The translations under genes were made by a program, and so were the position numbers. 64,000 nucleotides of DNA, from positions 6,696,001 through 6,760,000 of the forward strand of contig NZ_CP107903.1 in assembly GCF_036013955.1 (NCBI RefSeq). Reading direction: 5' to 3'. The notes beneath the pieces are model-generated. The model worked only from the letters and a program-made list of their open reading frames with translations. It had not been told where the DNA came from and did no database searches. Below, in pieces: positions 9,050-17,331 of this stretch. This DNA comes from Streptomyces sp. NBC_00459. GTDB lineage: Bacteria > Actinomycetota > Actinomycetes > Streptomycetales > Streptomycetaceae. Within the stretch, counting starts at the first letter, position 1. Each line of letters starts with the position of its first letter.

Positions 9050-9580
9050 TCAGCAGAAGCGCGGCGCGGCGCCGATGTTGTCGATGTAGCGGGCGGCGCC
9101 CCAGGCCCAGGTGCCGTCCGTGAGGAGGTACCAGAGCGAGTTGCCGTCGACGTTCTCGCCGCCGACCTTGCAGAAGATGTTGACGATGGAGCCCTGCGGG
9201 GCGACCCGGATGATCGCGCTGCCGCGGTTCGGCGCGCTGCGCAGCCGCAGTCCGCCGTTGGCGATGACGATCCCCTTGTAGAGGACGGCGTTGCTGGTGC
9301 TGGTGTTGTTGTGCTGGCCCCAGTCGCCGCTGTTGCTCTGCTGGTTGCTGTTCTGCTGGTTCCAGCTGTTGCCGCTCGGCTGCTGCTGCTGGCCGCCGCC
9401 GTCGTTGGTGTTCTGGTTGCTCTGGCTGTTCTGGCTCTGGCTGTTCTGCTGTTGCTGGTTCCAGCTGGTGCCCCAGTCGTCGTCGGCGGGGTTCGCGAGT
9501 GCCGGGGTGACGGCGCCGACGGAGAGTGCGGTGGTGGCGGCGGCTATGCCGAGGCGGGTCAGGGTGGTCCGCGGTGACAT
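9050..9580 (-). CDS. Secreted SH3-like domain protein with Q/N/S-rich linker
   Basis: A 176-residue protein with ATG at 9580 behind AAAGGAG. A signal peptide ends near TPALANPA. The next ~65 residues are almost only Q, N, S, G and W, with repeats of NSQSNQN and WNQQ type. A C-terminal bacterial SH3-like domain follows (GLRLRSAPNRGSAIIRVAP ... LWYLLTDGTWAWGAARY), ending in Cys. Such domains bind peptidoglycan or protein partners outside the cell. The Q/N-rich segment is prion-like in composition and produces a striking CTG-rich + strand. Confidence 0.85.
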   Translation of the reverse strand: MSPRTTLTRLGIAAATTALSVGAVTPALANPADDDWGTSWNQQQQNSQSQNSQSNQNTNDGGGQQQQPSGNSWNQQNSNQQSNSGDWGQHNNTSTSNAVLYKGIVIANGGLRLRSAPNRGSAIIRVAPQGSIVNIFCKVGGENVDGNSLWYLLTDGTWAWGAARYIDNIGAAPRFC

Positions 9581-9647
9581 GTGGGCTCCTTTGGCAGGAC
9601 AGAGCTGACTAACCGCCACGCTAGGAGCGGGTCGTGTAAGGCGCCCG

Positions 9648-10934
9648 TCACGCTGGGCCGTTGGTGGCGGGCCCCCGTGATTCGGCCAGAGTGAGCGTCG
9701 CCAGAGCGCCACCGCCGTCACTCTCCGGCATGTTGGCGAAGGTGAGCCGGGCGCCCAGTACCTCCGCCTGGCCCAACGCGATCGTCAGCCCGAGCCCGTG
9801 TCCGGTCGCTCCGCCCTCGGTACGGAACCGCTGGGGCCCGTGCTCCACCAGGTACTCCGGGAAACCGTCGCCGTGGTCCCGCACGGTCACGACCGGCCCG
9901 TCGACGGTCAGCGTCACGGGCGTACGGCCGTGCCGGTGGGCGTTGGCGACCAGATTCCCGAGCACCCGTTCGAGACGGCGCCGGTCGGTGTCGACGAGGG
10001 CGTCACGGGCGACGACGATCTCCGTGTCGGCCCCGGTGGCCCCGGAAGCCCGTACGACCCGTTCGGCGAGGGCGCCGAGTGCCTCGGTGTCGGCCTCCAG
10101 CCGCTCCTTGCCCGTGTCCAGCCGGGAGATTTCGAGCAGGTCCTCGGTGAGCGTACGCAGCGCGGCGACCCGGTCCCTGACCAGCTCGGTCGGCCGTCCG
10201 GACGGCAGCAGTTCGGCCGCCGCGTGCAGTCCGGTGAGCGGGGTGCGCAGTTCGTGGGCCACGTCGGCGGTGAAGCGCTGCTCGCTGAGCAGTTTGCGTT
10301 GCAGCGAGGCGGCCATGGTGTCGAGGGCGGCGGCGACGGCGGCGACCTCGTCGGGCGAGCGGTTCGGGTCCTGCGTACGGGCGTCGCCGACGCGGGCGTC
10401 CAGGTCGCCGGCGCTGATCCGGCGGGCCACCTGGGCGGTCGCGTGCAGCCGACGGGTCACCCGGGTCACCGCGAACGCGCCGACCAGCAGCGTCGCGCCG
10501 ATGGCGAGGCCCGACGACCACAGGATCGCCCGGTCGAGGCCCTCGATCGTACGGGCGCTCTGCGAGTAGTCGAGGGCCACGGCGAGCGCGTGCCCGCCGT
10601 CCGCAGGACCGGCCGCCCACATCGTCGGCACGCCGTCGTGGTCGCTGACCATCGTGCCGCGTTCCCCGGCCGCCGCGAGATTCCGCAGCGCCTTCGGCAG
10701 ACCCTCGGGATCGATCCCGGTGTGCGGCCGCAGGGCGTCCCCGGCCTCGTACGCCGCCGTGGCCTCCACGAGCCGTGACAGGGCACGGTCGCGGGCCTGG
10801 TCGACGGTCTGGTGGGTCACCGAGACATGCACGAGGACGCCGAGCAGGGCGGCGAGGGCGCAGCACATCCCGGTGATGAACAGCGCGGCCTTGGCGGCGA
10901 GGGTGCCTGCCCACCCGGGCAGCGAGACCCTCAT
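9648..10934 (-). CDS. Sensor histidine kinase
   Basis: A 428-residue kinase with ATG at 10934. It has two TM helices (about 15-35 and 145-165) around an extracytoplasmic sensor, a HAMP-like linker, a HisKA dimerisation motif (FTADVAHELRTPLTGL, with the phosphoacceptor His), an N box (VLGNLVANAHRHG) and G boxes (VRDHGDGFPEY, TGHGLGLTIA). It is translationally coupled by ATGA to the lipoprotein gene upstream. No response-regulator gene is adjacent in the window, so its partner is not known. Confidence 0.88.
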   Translation of the reverse strand: MRVSLPGWAGTLAAKAALFITGMCCALAALLGVLVHVSVTHQTVDQARDRALSRLVEATAAYEAGDALRPHTGIDPEGLPKALRNLAAAGERGTMVSDHDGVPTMWAAGPADGGHALAVALDYSQSARTIEGLDRAILWSSGLAIGATLLVGAFAVTRVTRRLHATAQVARRISAGDLDARVGDARTQDPNRSPDEVAAVAAALDTMAASLQRKLLSEQRFTADVAHELRTPLTGLHAAAELLPSGRPTELVRDRVAALRTLTEDLLEISRLDTGKERLEADTEALGALAERVVRASGATGADTEIVVARDALVDTDRRRLERVLGNLVANAHRHGRTPVTLTVDGPVVTVRDHGDGFPEYLVEHGPQRFRTEGGATGHGLGLTIALGQAEVLGARLTFANMPESDGGGALATLTLAESRGPATNGPA

Positions 10935-11659
10935 CGGGCGCTCGCGGAAGAGGAGGGCAGGGGGGAGGGGAGGTGCTTGGGTTCGCCGGTACGGAGGAAC
11001 TCGTCCCGGGTGAGCAGCATCGCCTTCTGGTCGGCGTCCCAGGTCCACTGGGTGCGGTACTCGTACCCGGGGATCTGCGACGGCGAGCGGATGATCACGG
11101 CCCGGCCGGCCAGTTCCACGGCGGTCACGGCGTCGTCGTTCGCCATGATCTGCACGAGCCTGTGCCGCTGGAAGGTGTACACGCGTACGGCCGTTCCGTT
11201 GCCCGGCAGCAGCCGGAAACCGAGGGCCATGTCGTCGCGGCCGTCGCCGGTCAGGTCGCGGTAGTAGGCCTTGAGGACGGGACAGGCGCCGGTACCGCCG
11301 CTGCCGTCGCTCTTGCGGCCGCAGGCGGCCATCCCGGCGACCGTCCCGGCGTACGGGGAGCCTTCGGCGGTGTAGGTGTCGGCGTGCCTGGCGATCTCCG
11401 CCCGTACGACGGCCACCGGGTCGACCTTGTGGATGTCGTCGCCGGGGGCGGTGATGCCCTTGACGGTCTCGGTCTCGGCCTCGCCGTAGTCCCAGGCGGG
11501 GCTGGAGGCGGCGGGCAGCTCGGGCCAGAGCCGGGCGGGGCTGACGGCGGTGGCGGTCGGCCCGGCACCGCGCAGCCCACCGGCGTCACCGCAGGCGGAG
11601 GTGACGAGGGCGAGGGTGACGGCGGCGAGGGTGGCGCGGGAGGTGCGGCTGGCGTCCAC
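10931..11659 (-). CDS. Putative lipoprotein with VCBS/FG-GAP-like segment
   Basis: A 242-residue protein from a GTG at 11659 with AGGAG six bases upstream. The N-terminus is a signal peptide ending in LVTSACG, a degenerate lipobox (Thr at -3), so lipid anchoring is likely but not certain. The mature part contains YYRDLTGDGRDDMALGFRL, a calcium-binding-type repeat seen in FG-GAP/VCBS proteins. It is coupled (ATGA) to the downstream histidine kinase, which suggests an accessory sensor or effector for that kinase. Confidence 0.75.
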   Translation of the reverse strand: MDASRTSRATLAAVTLALVTSACGDAGGLRGAGPTATAVSPARLWPELPAASSPAWDYGEAETETVKGITAPGDDIHKVDPVAVVRAEIARHADTYTAEGSPYAGTVAGMAACGRKSDGSGGTGACPVLKAYYRDLTGDGRDDMALGFRLLPGNGTAVRVYTFQRHRLVQIMANDDAVTAVELAGRAVIIRSPSQIPGYEYRTQWTWDADQKAMLLTRDEFLRTGEPKHLPSPLPSSSASAR

Positions 11660-11761
11660 TGCACTCCTGCGTCGGCGTCGGGAAGGGTATGGCGGGCGAG
11701 GTCGTCTCGTACACGACACACGACACCTTATTCGCAGGGAATTCGCATTTTGCGGGGCGGG

Positions 11762-12241
11762 TTACTCCGCGAGTTCCTCCAGCAGCCGGGCCGTGGACAG
11801 GCCGGTCCGCAGATACTCCACGAACCGCTCGTTGTGCAGGGCCCAGGGGGAGCGGCGGGATCTGATGAGACGGATCGCCTCCTCGGTGTCGTGCCCGTCG
11901 AGGACGAGGGCGTGCGCGACGACGAGCCCCGAGCGGTTGTAGCCGCTGTAGCAGCGCACGAGGACCTTGCGCCCGTCCTCCAGCGCGGCGCACACGGCCT
12001 CGGCGAGCCGGATCACACCGGCGAGCTGGGTCCCGTCGAGCGGCCCGTCCGGGATGGACCACACAAGATGCTCGACGCCGGGGTCGGGCCCGTAGCCGGG
12101 CAGCCTGAGCAGGGTCATGACCAGGTCGAACTCATCGTGCACGACGGCGAACTCGATCTCCCCCGGGCGACGGGTGAACTCGTGTCCACCCATCCACAGC
12201 CCGGGCACGATCTCGCTCCACGGCTCGCCCGGAGCGGGCAC
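11762..12241 (-). CDS. Dual-specificity/tyrosine phosphatase-like protein
   Basis: A 159-residue cytosolic protein; GTG at 12241 is chosen because AAGGAG lies just upstream. The CX5R P-loop is present as CYSGYNRSG near residue 100, giving the nucleophile Cys and phosphate-binding Arg. A plausible general acid Asp is in the SIPDGPLDG loop. The architecture fits small cysteine-based phosphatases acting on phosphotyrosine, phosphoserine or phosphoinositide-like substrates. The target is unknown. Confidence 0.78.
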   Translation of the reverse strand: MPAPGEPWSEIVPGLWMGGHEFTRRPGEIEFAVVHDEFDLVMTLLRLPGYGPDPGVEHLVWSIPDGPLDGTQLAGVIRLAEAVCAALEDGRKVLVRCYSGYNRSGLVVAHALVLDGHDTEEAIRLIRSRRSPWALHNERFVEYLRTGLSTARLLEELAE

Positions 12242-12392
12242 GTCGGGCTCCTTCCTGCGGGTCCGCAACTACGCCGCCTCCCCCCACCCGGGCAACCGAA
12301 TCCGCCCCAACTCCCTTCAAAGGTAACCGGGTCCTTGCCCCGGCAGCACCCCGCCTGTTCCCATGGCCATGCGGGGATTGGGGTGATGGTGG

Positions 12393-13196
12393 ATGAGCGG
12401 ACTGCGCGTCGTACCGGCCTGGCGCCAGGGCCACGAACGGCTGTACGTGTGTCTGACGGACGGGCGGAACGTCGCCTGGTACGACCCTGAGTCGTCCCGG
12501 GTGAACCTGCTGAGCGACGACCTCAGAGAGGACGTACTGGAGGCCCTGGGCCCGTTCCTGACGGGACCGGTGACGGTCGGCCCGCCCCCGGTCCCGACCC
12601 CGGCGGAACTGGCCCGCCTCTCCCTCCACCCCGACGACGACCTGGCCCCGAACCGTCCCGGCGAGGCCCTCCAGATCGCCCTGGACCGCGACCCGGGCCC
12701 GCCCCACCGCCTCCGCCCGGACCCCCGACGGCGTGCCCTGGCGGCGGAACAGGCGGTGGGCGACGCCCTGGAGGCGCTGGAGGGGGCGGGCTGGCACACC
12801 CTGCACTCGCTCCCGCTCCCCGGCGGCGACCGGATCCACCACCTGGTGATAGGCCCGGGAGGCCTGTTCGCGGTGCACACGCTGTACGCCCGTAAGCAGC
12901 GGGTACTGGTCGCCGACCCGATGGTCTCCCTGGGCCGCCGGGACCCGCGCCCACTGCTCCGCCGGGTGCGTTCGGACGCCGACCGGGCCTCGTACGTGCT
13001 GACGGCCGAGGTCCACCCGGTCCTGGCCCTGGCCGGCCCGGCCGACCTGAGGATCACGGTCCCGCTGCGGGAGGTCAGGGTCCTCCAGGACACGGATCTC
13101 TCGGGGCTGACGCGGCTGGGGGGTGTGCTGAAGCCCGCGGATGTGGAGGCGCTGCACGCGGTGGCCCGGGACCGGGGGGCCTGGGAGCGGGTGTAG
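12393..13196 (+). CDS. NERD domain protein
   Basis: A 267-residue protein. The C-terminal half carries a nuclease-related NERD fold: AAEQAVGDALEALEGAGW, then a histidine pair and strand in DRIHHLVIGPGGLFAVHT, and later VHPVLALAG. These positions correspond to the alpha-beta core of NERD proteins. The N-terminal ~90 residues contain repeated strands with WYDPES, a pattern common in Streptomyces NERD proteins. Biochemical activity is unproven for the family. It is monocistronic, diverging from the phosphatase gene. Confidence 0.8.
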   Translation: MSGLRVVPAWRQGHERLYVCLTDGRNVAWYDPESSRVNLLSDDLREDVLEALGPFLTGPVTVGPPPVPTPAELARLSLHPDDDLAPNRPGEALQIALDRDPGPPHRLRPDPRRRALAAEQAVGDALEALEGAGWHTLHSLPLPGGDRIHHLVIGPGGLFAVHTLYARKQRVLVADPMVSLGRRDPRPLLRRVRSDADRASYVLTAEVHPVLALAGPADLRITVPLREVRVLQDTDLSGLTRLGGVLKPADVEALHAVARDRGAWERV

Positions 13197-13290
13197 GGGC
13201 GACAGGGGGTTCGCCGTGCCGGGAGCGGGCGGCGGGACAGGGCGCGCATGGCCCCGTACCCCCGGTCGTGACCCCTGGCCCCCGGTCGGG

Positions 13291-14154
13291 TCAGTCCCTC
13301 AGCAGAGGTGCCAGCAGGTCTCCGTGTGTCCGGAGCCGGGGGCCGATGTCCGGTGCGCGGAAGGCGAGTTGGGCCGGATCCGTGCATCCCGCCACCTCCT
13401 CCCACGTCACCGGCGCGGACACCGTCGGCTCGGCGCGCGCCCTGAGGGTGTACGGCGTCGCCGTGGTCTTCCGGGCCGCGTTCTGGCTGTAGTCGACGAA
13501 GACCTTCCCGGGGCGCAGGCTGCGGGTCATACGGTGGACGACCAGGTGGGGGAGGGCGCGTTCCGCCTCGACCGCCAGTTCCTTCGCGTACGCCGTGATC
13601 TCGCGGGACGGGGTGCGGTTCGCCGGCGCTGTCAGGAGGTGCAGGCCCTTCGAGCCGGACGTCTTCGCGTACGCCTCGATCCCGTCCGCCGCCAGCCGCT
13701 CCCGTAGCCAGAGCGCCACTTCGCAGCACTCCACGATCGTCGCCGGAGGGCCGGGGTCCAGGTCGAGGACCAGGCGGTCGGCCTCGCCGGGGGCGTCGAT
13801 CAGCCACTGCGGGGTGTGGAACTCCGTGACCAGGTTCGCCGCCCACATGAGGCTCGGCAGATCCTGGATCAGGACCATGTGCGCCGGGCCCTCCGAGCGC
13901 GGAACCTCCGCCGTCGTGACCCAGTCGGGCGTACCCGGCGGCACGTTCTTGGCGAAGAAGACCTGGCCGTCGGGGCCGTCCGGGTAGCGGAGGAAGGAGA
14001 CCGGGCGGTCGTGGAGGTGGGGGAGGAGGACGTCCGCCGTGGTGGCGTAGTAGTGGAGCAGCTCGCCCTTGGTGAAGCCTGTCGCCGGGTGGATCACCTT
14101 CTCCAGGTTGGAGAGGGCCACCCTTCGCCCCTCCACCTCCGTGATCGGCGTCAT
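13291..14154 (-). CDS. LigD-type primase-polymerase domain protein (NHEJ)
   Basis: A 287-residue stand-alone polymerase domain of the archaeo-eukaryotic primase type. The catalytic acidic pair is in RLVLDLDPGPP near residue 130, with the SGSKGLHL motif (about 167) and a third acid in FVDYSQN. The opening VALSNLEKVIHPATGFTKGELLHYY is typical of the family. It adds nucleotides to broken ends during non-homologous end joining. It is divergent from ku with only 62 bp between the starts, a standard actinobacterial arrangement in which the ligase is encoded elsewhere. Confidence 0.93.
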   Translation of the reverse strand: MTPITEVEGRRVALSNLEKVIHPATGFTKGELLHYYATTADVLLPHLHDRPVSFLRYPDGPDGQVFFAKNVPPGTPDWVTTAEVPRSEGPAHMVLIQDLPSLMWAANLVTEFHTPQWLIDAPGEADRLVLDLDPGPPATIVECCEVALWLRERLAADGIEAYAKTSGSKGLHLLTAPANRTPSREITAYAKELAVEAERALPHLVVHRMTRSLRPGKVFVDYSQNAARKTTATPYTLRARAEPTVSAPVTWEEVAGCTDPAQLAFRAPDIGPRLRTHGDLLAPLLRD

Positions 14155-14216
14155 ACGATGAGAATCCCATGAAAGCGGGGCAAAGCGTCCCTGGAGGACC
14201 GGAGGAAGGTTCCCTC

Positions 14217-15221
14217 GTGCGATCCATATGGAACGGCGCCATCTCCTTCGGGCTGGTCAGCATCCCGATCAAGCTCGTCAACGCCACCGAGAGCCACTCG
14301 ATCTCCTTCCGGCAGATCCATGTCGAGGACGGCGGGCGCATCCGCTATCGCAAGGTGTGCGAGATGGAGGACCGGGAGGTCCGGGGGGACGAGATCGGCA
14401 AGGCGTACGAGGGTGCCGACGGGACGATGATCCCGATCACCGACGACGATCTGGCGTCGCTGCCCCTGCCCACCGCCAGGACCATCGAGATCGTCGCCTT
14501 CGTGCCCGGTGACCGTATTGATCCGCTGCAGATGGACACCGCCTACTACCTTTCCGCGAACGGGGTCCCGGCCGCCAAGCCCTACACCCTGCTGCGCGAG
14601 GCCCTGAAGCGCAGCAAGAAGGTCGCCATCGCCAAGTTCGCGCTCCGGGGGCGGGAGCGGCTCGGCATGCTGCGGGTCGTGGACGACGTCATCGCCATGC
14701 ACGGGCTGCTCTGGCCCGACGAGATCCGGGCCACGGACGGTGTCGCCCCGGATGCCGGCGTCACTGTGCGGGACCAGGAGCTCGATCTCGCCGACGCCCT
14801 CATGGCCACCCTCGGCGAGGTCGACCTCGCCGACCTGCACGACGACTACCGCGAAGCCGTCGAGGAACTCATCGCCGCGAAGGCCGCCGGTGAGGAGGCT
14901 CCGCAGGCCCCGGCGCCGAGCGGGGGCGGCAAGGTGCTCGATCTGATGGCCGCGCTGGAGAAGAGCGTCCGGGAGGCCAAGGAGTCGCGCGGCGAAGCCG
15001 TCGAGGAGCAGGGGGAGGTCAAGCCCCTGCGTGGGCGTCGTACGGCTGCCGCTTCGAAGGCGGCGCCCAAGGCGGACACCGGGAAGAAGTCGACCTCCAC
15101 GGCGAAGAAGGCCGCAGCCAAGAAGACCACCACCGGCAACAAGTCGACCAGCGCGGCCAAGAAGACCCCGGCGAAGAAGGCGGCGGCCAAGAAGACGGCC
15201 ACCCGCAGACGTTCGGCGTGA
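14217..15221 (+). CDS. ku: Ku DNA end-binding protein
   Basis: A 334-residue Ku homologue. GTG at 14217 follows GGAGGAAGG, and its product begins VRSIWNGAISFGLVSIP, the usual Ku N-terminus; the upstream in-frame ATG is not needed. The central beta-barrel/ring domain (to about 245) forms the DNA-encircling dimer. The C-terminal tail from about 280 is a Lys/Ala/Thr repeat (TAKKAAAKK units), longer than the minimal bacterial Ku and likely to contact DNA. It works with the divergent polymerase gene in NHEJ, relevant to repair in spores. Confidence 0.95.
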   Translation: MRSIWNGAISFGLVSIPIKLVNATESHSISFRQIHVEDGGRIRYRKVCEMEDREVRGDEIGKAYEGADGTMIPITDDDLASLPLPTARTIEIVAFVPGDRIDPLQMDTAYYLSANGVPAAKPYTLLREALKRSKKVAIAKFALRGRERLGMLRVVDDVIAMHGLLWPDEIRATDGVAPDAGVTVRDQELDLADALMATLGEVDLADLHDDYREAVEELIAAKAAGEEAPQAPAPSGGGKVLDLMAALEKSVREAKESRGEAVEEQGEVKPLRGRRTAAASKAAPKADTGKKSTSTAKKAAAKKTTTGNKSTSAAKKTPAKKAAAKKTATRRRSA

Positions 15222-15259
15222 TCTCTTTCGCTCCCCGCTCCGGGCGGCCGATGAACCGC

Positions 15260-16561
15260 CTATCCGGCAGAGCGCCCCCGCAGCGCCAGCACCGCGTTGT
15301 GCCCACCGAACCCGAACGAATTGCTGAGCGCCAGATCGCCGTGCCCGGGCAGAGCGCGCGGGCGTCCCCGGACCACGTCCAGGTCGATCGCCTCGTCCTG
15401 CTCGCCCTCCGCGCAGCCGATCGTCGGCGGGATCGTGCCGTGGTGCAGGGTCAGGACCGTGGCCACCGCCTCCACCCCGCCCGCGGCGCCCTGGAGGTGG
15501 CCGAGGTGGCCCTTGAGGGCCGTGACGGGGGCCGGGGTGGTGCCCAGTACCGCTCGCAGCGCGTTCGCCTCCGCCAGGTCGCCGTCGATCGTGGACGTGG
15601 CGTGCGCGTTGACGTGGACCACGTCGGCGGGGCTGCCTCCGGCGTCCCACAGAGCCCGGTGGAGGGCCAGCGCCACTCCGGTGCCGGACGGGTCGGGTGC
15701 GGCCATGTGGTGGGCGTCGGCGGACAGGCCCCAGCCGGCCGCCTCGCAGTAGACGCGGGCGCCCCTCGCCCGTGCGTGCTCCTCGGACTCCAGGAGCAGA
15801 AAACCCGCGCCCTCGCCGTTCACGAAACCGTCCCGGTCCCTGGCGAAGGGGCGGGACGGCAGATCCCCGGCGGGGCGCGTCGACAGGGCGCGCATCGCGG
15901 CGAACGACGCCATGATCGCCGGGGTGACGACGGCCTCGGCGCCTCCCGCGAGGGCGACGTCGACATGGCCGTACCGGATGCGGTCGATGGCCTGGCCGAT
16001 CGCCTCCGTGCCCGACGCGCAGGCGCTGGTCACCGTGCGGGCCTCGCCCGTGATGCGCAGGGCCAGTGAGATCTGGGACGCCGCCTGCGACGGCACCGTC
16101 ATGGGGGTGGTGAGCGGCGAGACCGCCCGGGGGCCCTTCTCACGCAGGCTGCGGTCGCCGCCGACGAGGATGGACGCGTCGCCGAGGATCGCGCCCACCG
16201 ACACCCCCACACGGTCGGGGGACAGACCGCTCGCCGCCGTGCCCGAACCGTCGAAGCCCGCGTCCCGCCAGGCCTCCCGCGCCGCCAGTACGCCGAACTG
16301 CGCGGCCCGGTTCATCCGGCGGGCCTGGGGTCGGGGGAGCAGGCCGGCCAGGTCGACGGAGACCGTGCCCGCCGCGCGGACCGGCAGGCCGGTGAACTCC
16401 TCGCCGGTCAACTCCCTTATCGCGCACCGGCCTTCGAGGAGTCCCCGCCAGAGGTCGGGGACTCCGACGCCGAGCGGGGTGACGGCGCCCAGGCCGGTGA
16501 CGACGACCCGGCGGGCGACGGTACGGCGGAAAGGTTCGGGGACATCCGGCGTGGAGCGCAT
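15260..16561 (-). CDS. FabF-type beta-ketoacyl-ACP synthase
   Basis: A 433-residue ketosynthase with ATG at 16561. The catalytic triad is intact: Cys in VTSACASGTE, His in HVNAHATST and His in LKGHLGHLQG. Length and motifs fit KAS II (decarboxylative Claisen condensation of acyl-enzyme with malonyl-ACP). It is not beside an ACP, malonyltransferase or reductase gene, so it is a spare synthase rather than the housekeeping fab operon member. The lipid cluster begins 2.8 kb away; a link is possible but unsupported. Confidence 0.88.
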   Translation of the reverse strand: MRSTPDVPEPFRRTVARRVVVTGLGAVTPLGVGVPDLWRGLLEGRCAIRELTGEEFTGLPVRAAGTVSVDLAGLLPRPQARRMNRAAQFGVLAAREAWRDAGFDGSGTAASGLSPDRVGVSVGAILGDASILVGGDRSLREKGPRAVSPLTTPMTVPSQAASQISLALRITGEARTVTSACASGTEAIGQAIDRIRYGHVDVALAGGAEAVVTPAIMASFAAMRALSTRPAGDLPSRPFARDRDGFVNGEGAGFLLLESEEHARARGARVYCEAAGWGLSADAHHMAAPDPSGTGVALALHRALWDAGGSPADVVHVNAHATSTIDGDLAEANALRAVLGTTPAPVTALKGHLGHLQGAAGGVEAVATVLTLHHGTIPPTIGCAEGEQDEAIDLDVVRGRPRALPGHGDLALSNSFGFGGHNAVLALRGRSAG

Positions 16562-16696
16562 GGCGGGGCTGCCTCCCGGAGTGCGGCGCGGGACGGTCGG
16601 CGCACCCCAACTCTGCCCATGCCAGGGGCAATTCATGCCGGAGGTCGTTCACGATTCAAGCGTGAGCGACCGTTCACCACTTGCGGGCGGCGTCGC

Positions 16697-17200
16697 TCAT
16701 TCCCGCGGCCACGGCCGTCCGTCCAGTTGTTCCACGTCGCGGTTGAGGCGGCTCAGGTGGGCGGCGAAGTCCGCGACCTCCGCCGCCGTCCAGTCGGCCA
16801 TCACCTTGCCCAGACCCTCCAGGTTCTCCGCGCGGTCGGCGGCCAGCCGGCGCCCGCCCTCCTCCGTCATGGCGAACTTGCGTGCCATGCCCCCTTCGGG
16901 GTCGGGGATGCGTACGACGATTCCGGCCCGGAGCATCGCGGCGGTCTGCCGGTTGAGCGTGGACGCGTCGAGGCCGAACGCGGCGCTGAGCTGGCCGATG
17001 GACATCGGCCCCTCGGCCTGGATACGGCTGAGGAGGATGTAGGCGCTGCGGTCGAGCCGCCCCACCGCGCCCCGCGCCTTCGGTGAGAGCAGGTGCATGT
17101 GCCGACCGAGGAGCATCATCTCGAACTCGATCAGATCGACGGGTTTGTCCACGTCGTCGTTCGAGTCGTTGTCGACACGGTCGTCCATGGGCTTGTCCAT
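16697..17200 (-). CDS. MarR-family transcriptional regulator
   Basis: A 167-residue winged-helix regulator. The recognition region is visible as MSIGQLSAAFGLDASTLNRQ and the wing as RIPDPEGGMARKFAMTEEG. The first ~20 residues are Asp/Asn-rich. It diverges from the MFS exporter gene at 17332, and the intergenic DNA has a strong inverted repeat, so it most likely represses the exporter until a ligand binds. Confidence 0.9.
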   Translation of the reverse strand: MDKPMDDRVDNDSNDDVDKPVDLIEFEMMLLGRHMHLLSPKARGAVGRLDRSAYILLSRIQAEGPMSIGQLSAAFGLDASTLNRQTAAMLRAGIVVRIPDPEGGMARKFAMTEEGGRRLAADRAENLEGLGKVMADWTAAEVADFAAHLSRLNRDVEQLDGRPWPRE

Positions 17201-17281
17201 GCGGCTGCTTCCTTCGGCTCCTGAACGGGTCTTCCCCTCGGCGGACCCTCTCCCAAGTTAGTGCGTTCACCGGCGATATGT

Positions 17282-17304
17282 ATGATGCACTTCTCGTGCA
17301 TCAT
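17282..17304. promoter_or_regulatory. Probable MarR operator between marR-type and MFS genes
   Basis: A perfect inverted repeat with 9-bp arms, ATGATGCAC-ttctc-GTGCATCAT, lies 28 bp upstream of the MFS GTG start and in the divergent promoter region. Size and symmetry fit MarR dimers. Additional half-site GCATCATGCAC sequence continues into the right arm. Confidence 0.75.
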
Positions 17305-17331
17305 GCACATCACTCGTGAGGGAGCAACCCA

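Noticed and set aside
15260..16561. The FabF-type synthase as part of the lipid cluster
   Set aside because: It is separated by the MarR/MFS pair, a terminator and a long non-coding stretch, and lies on the other strand.
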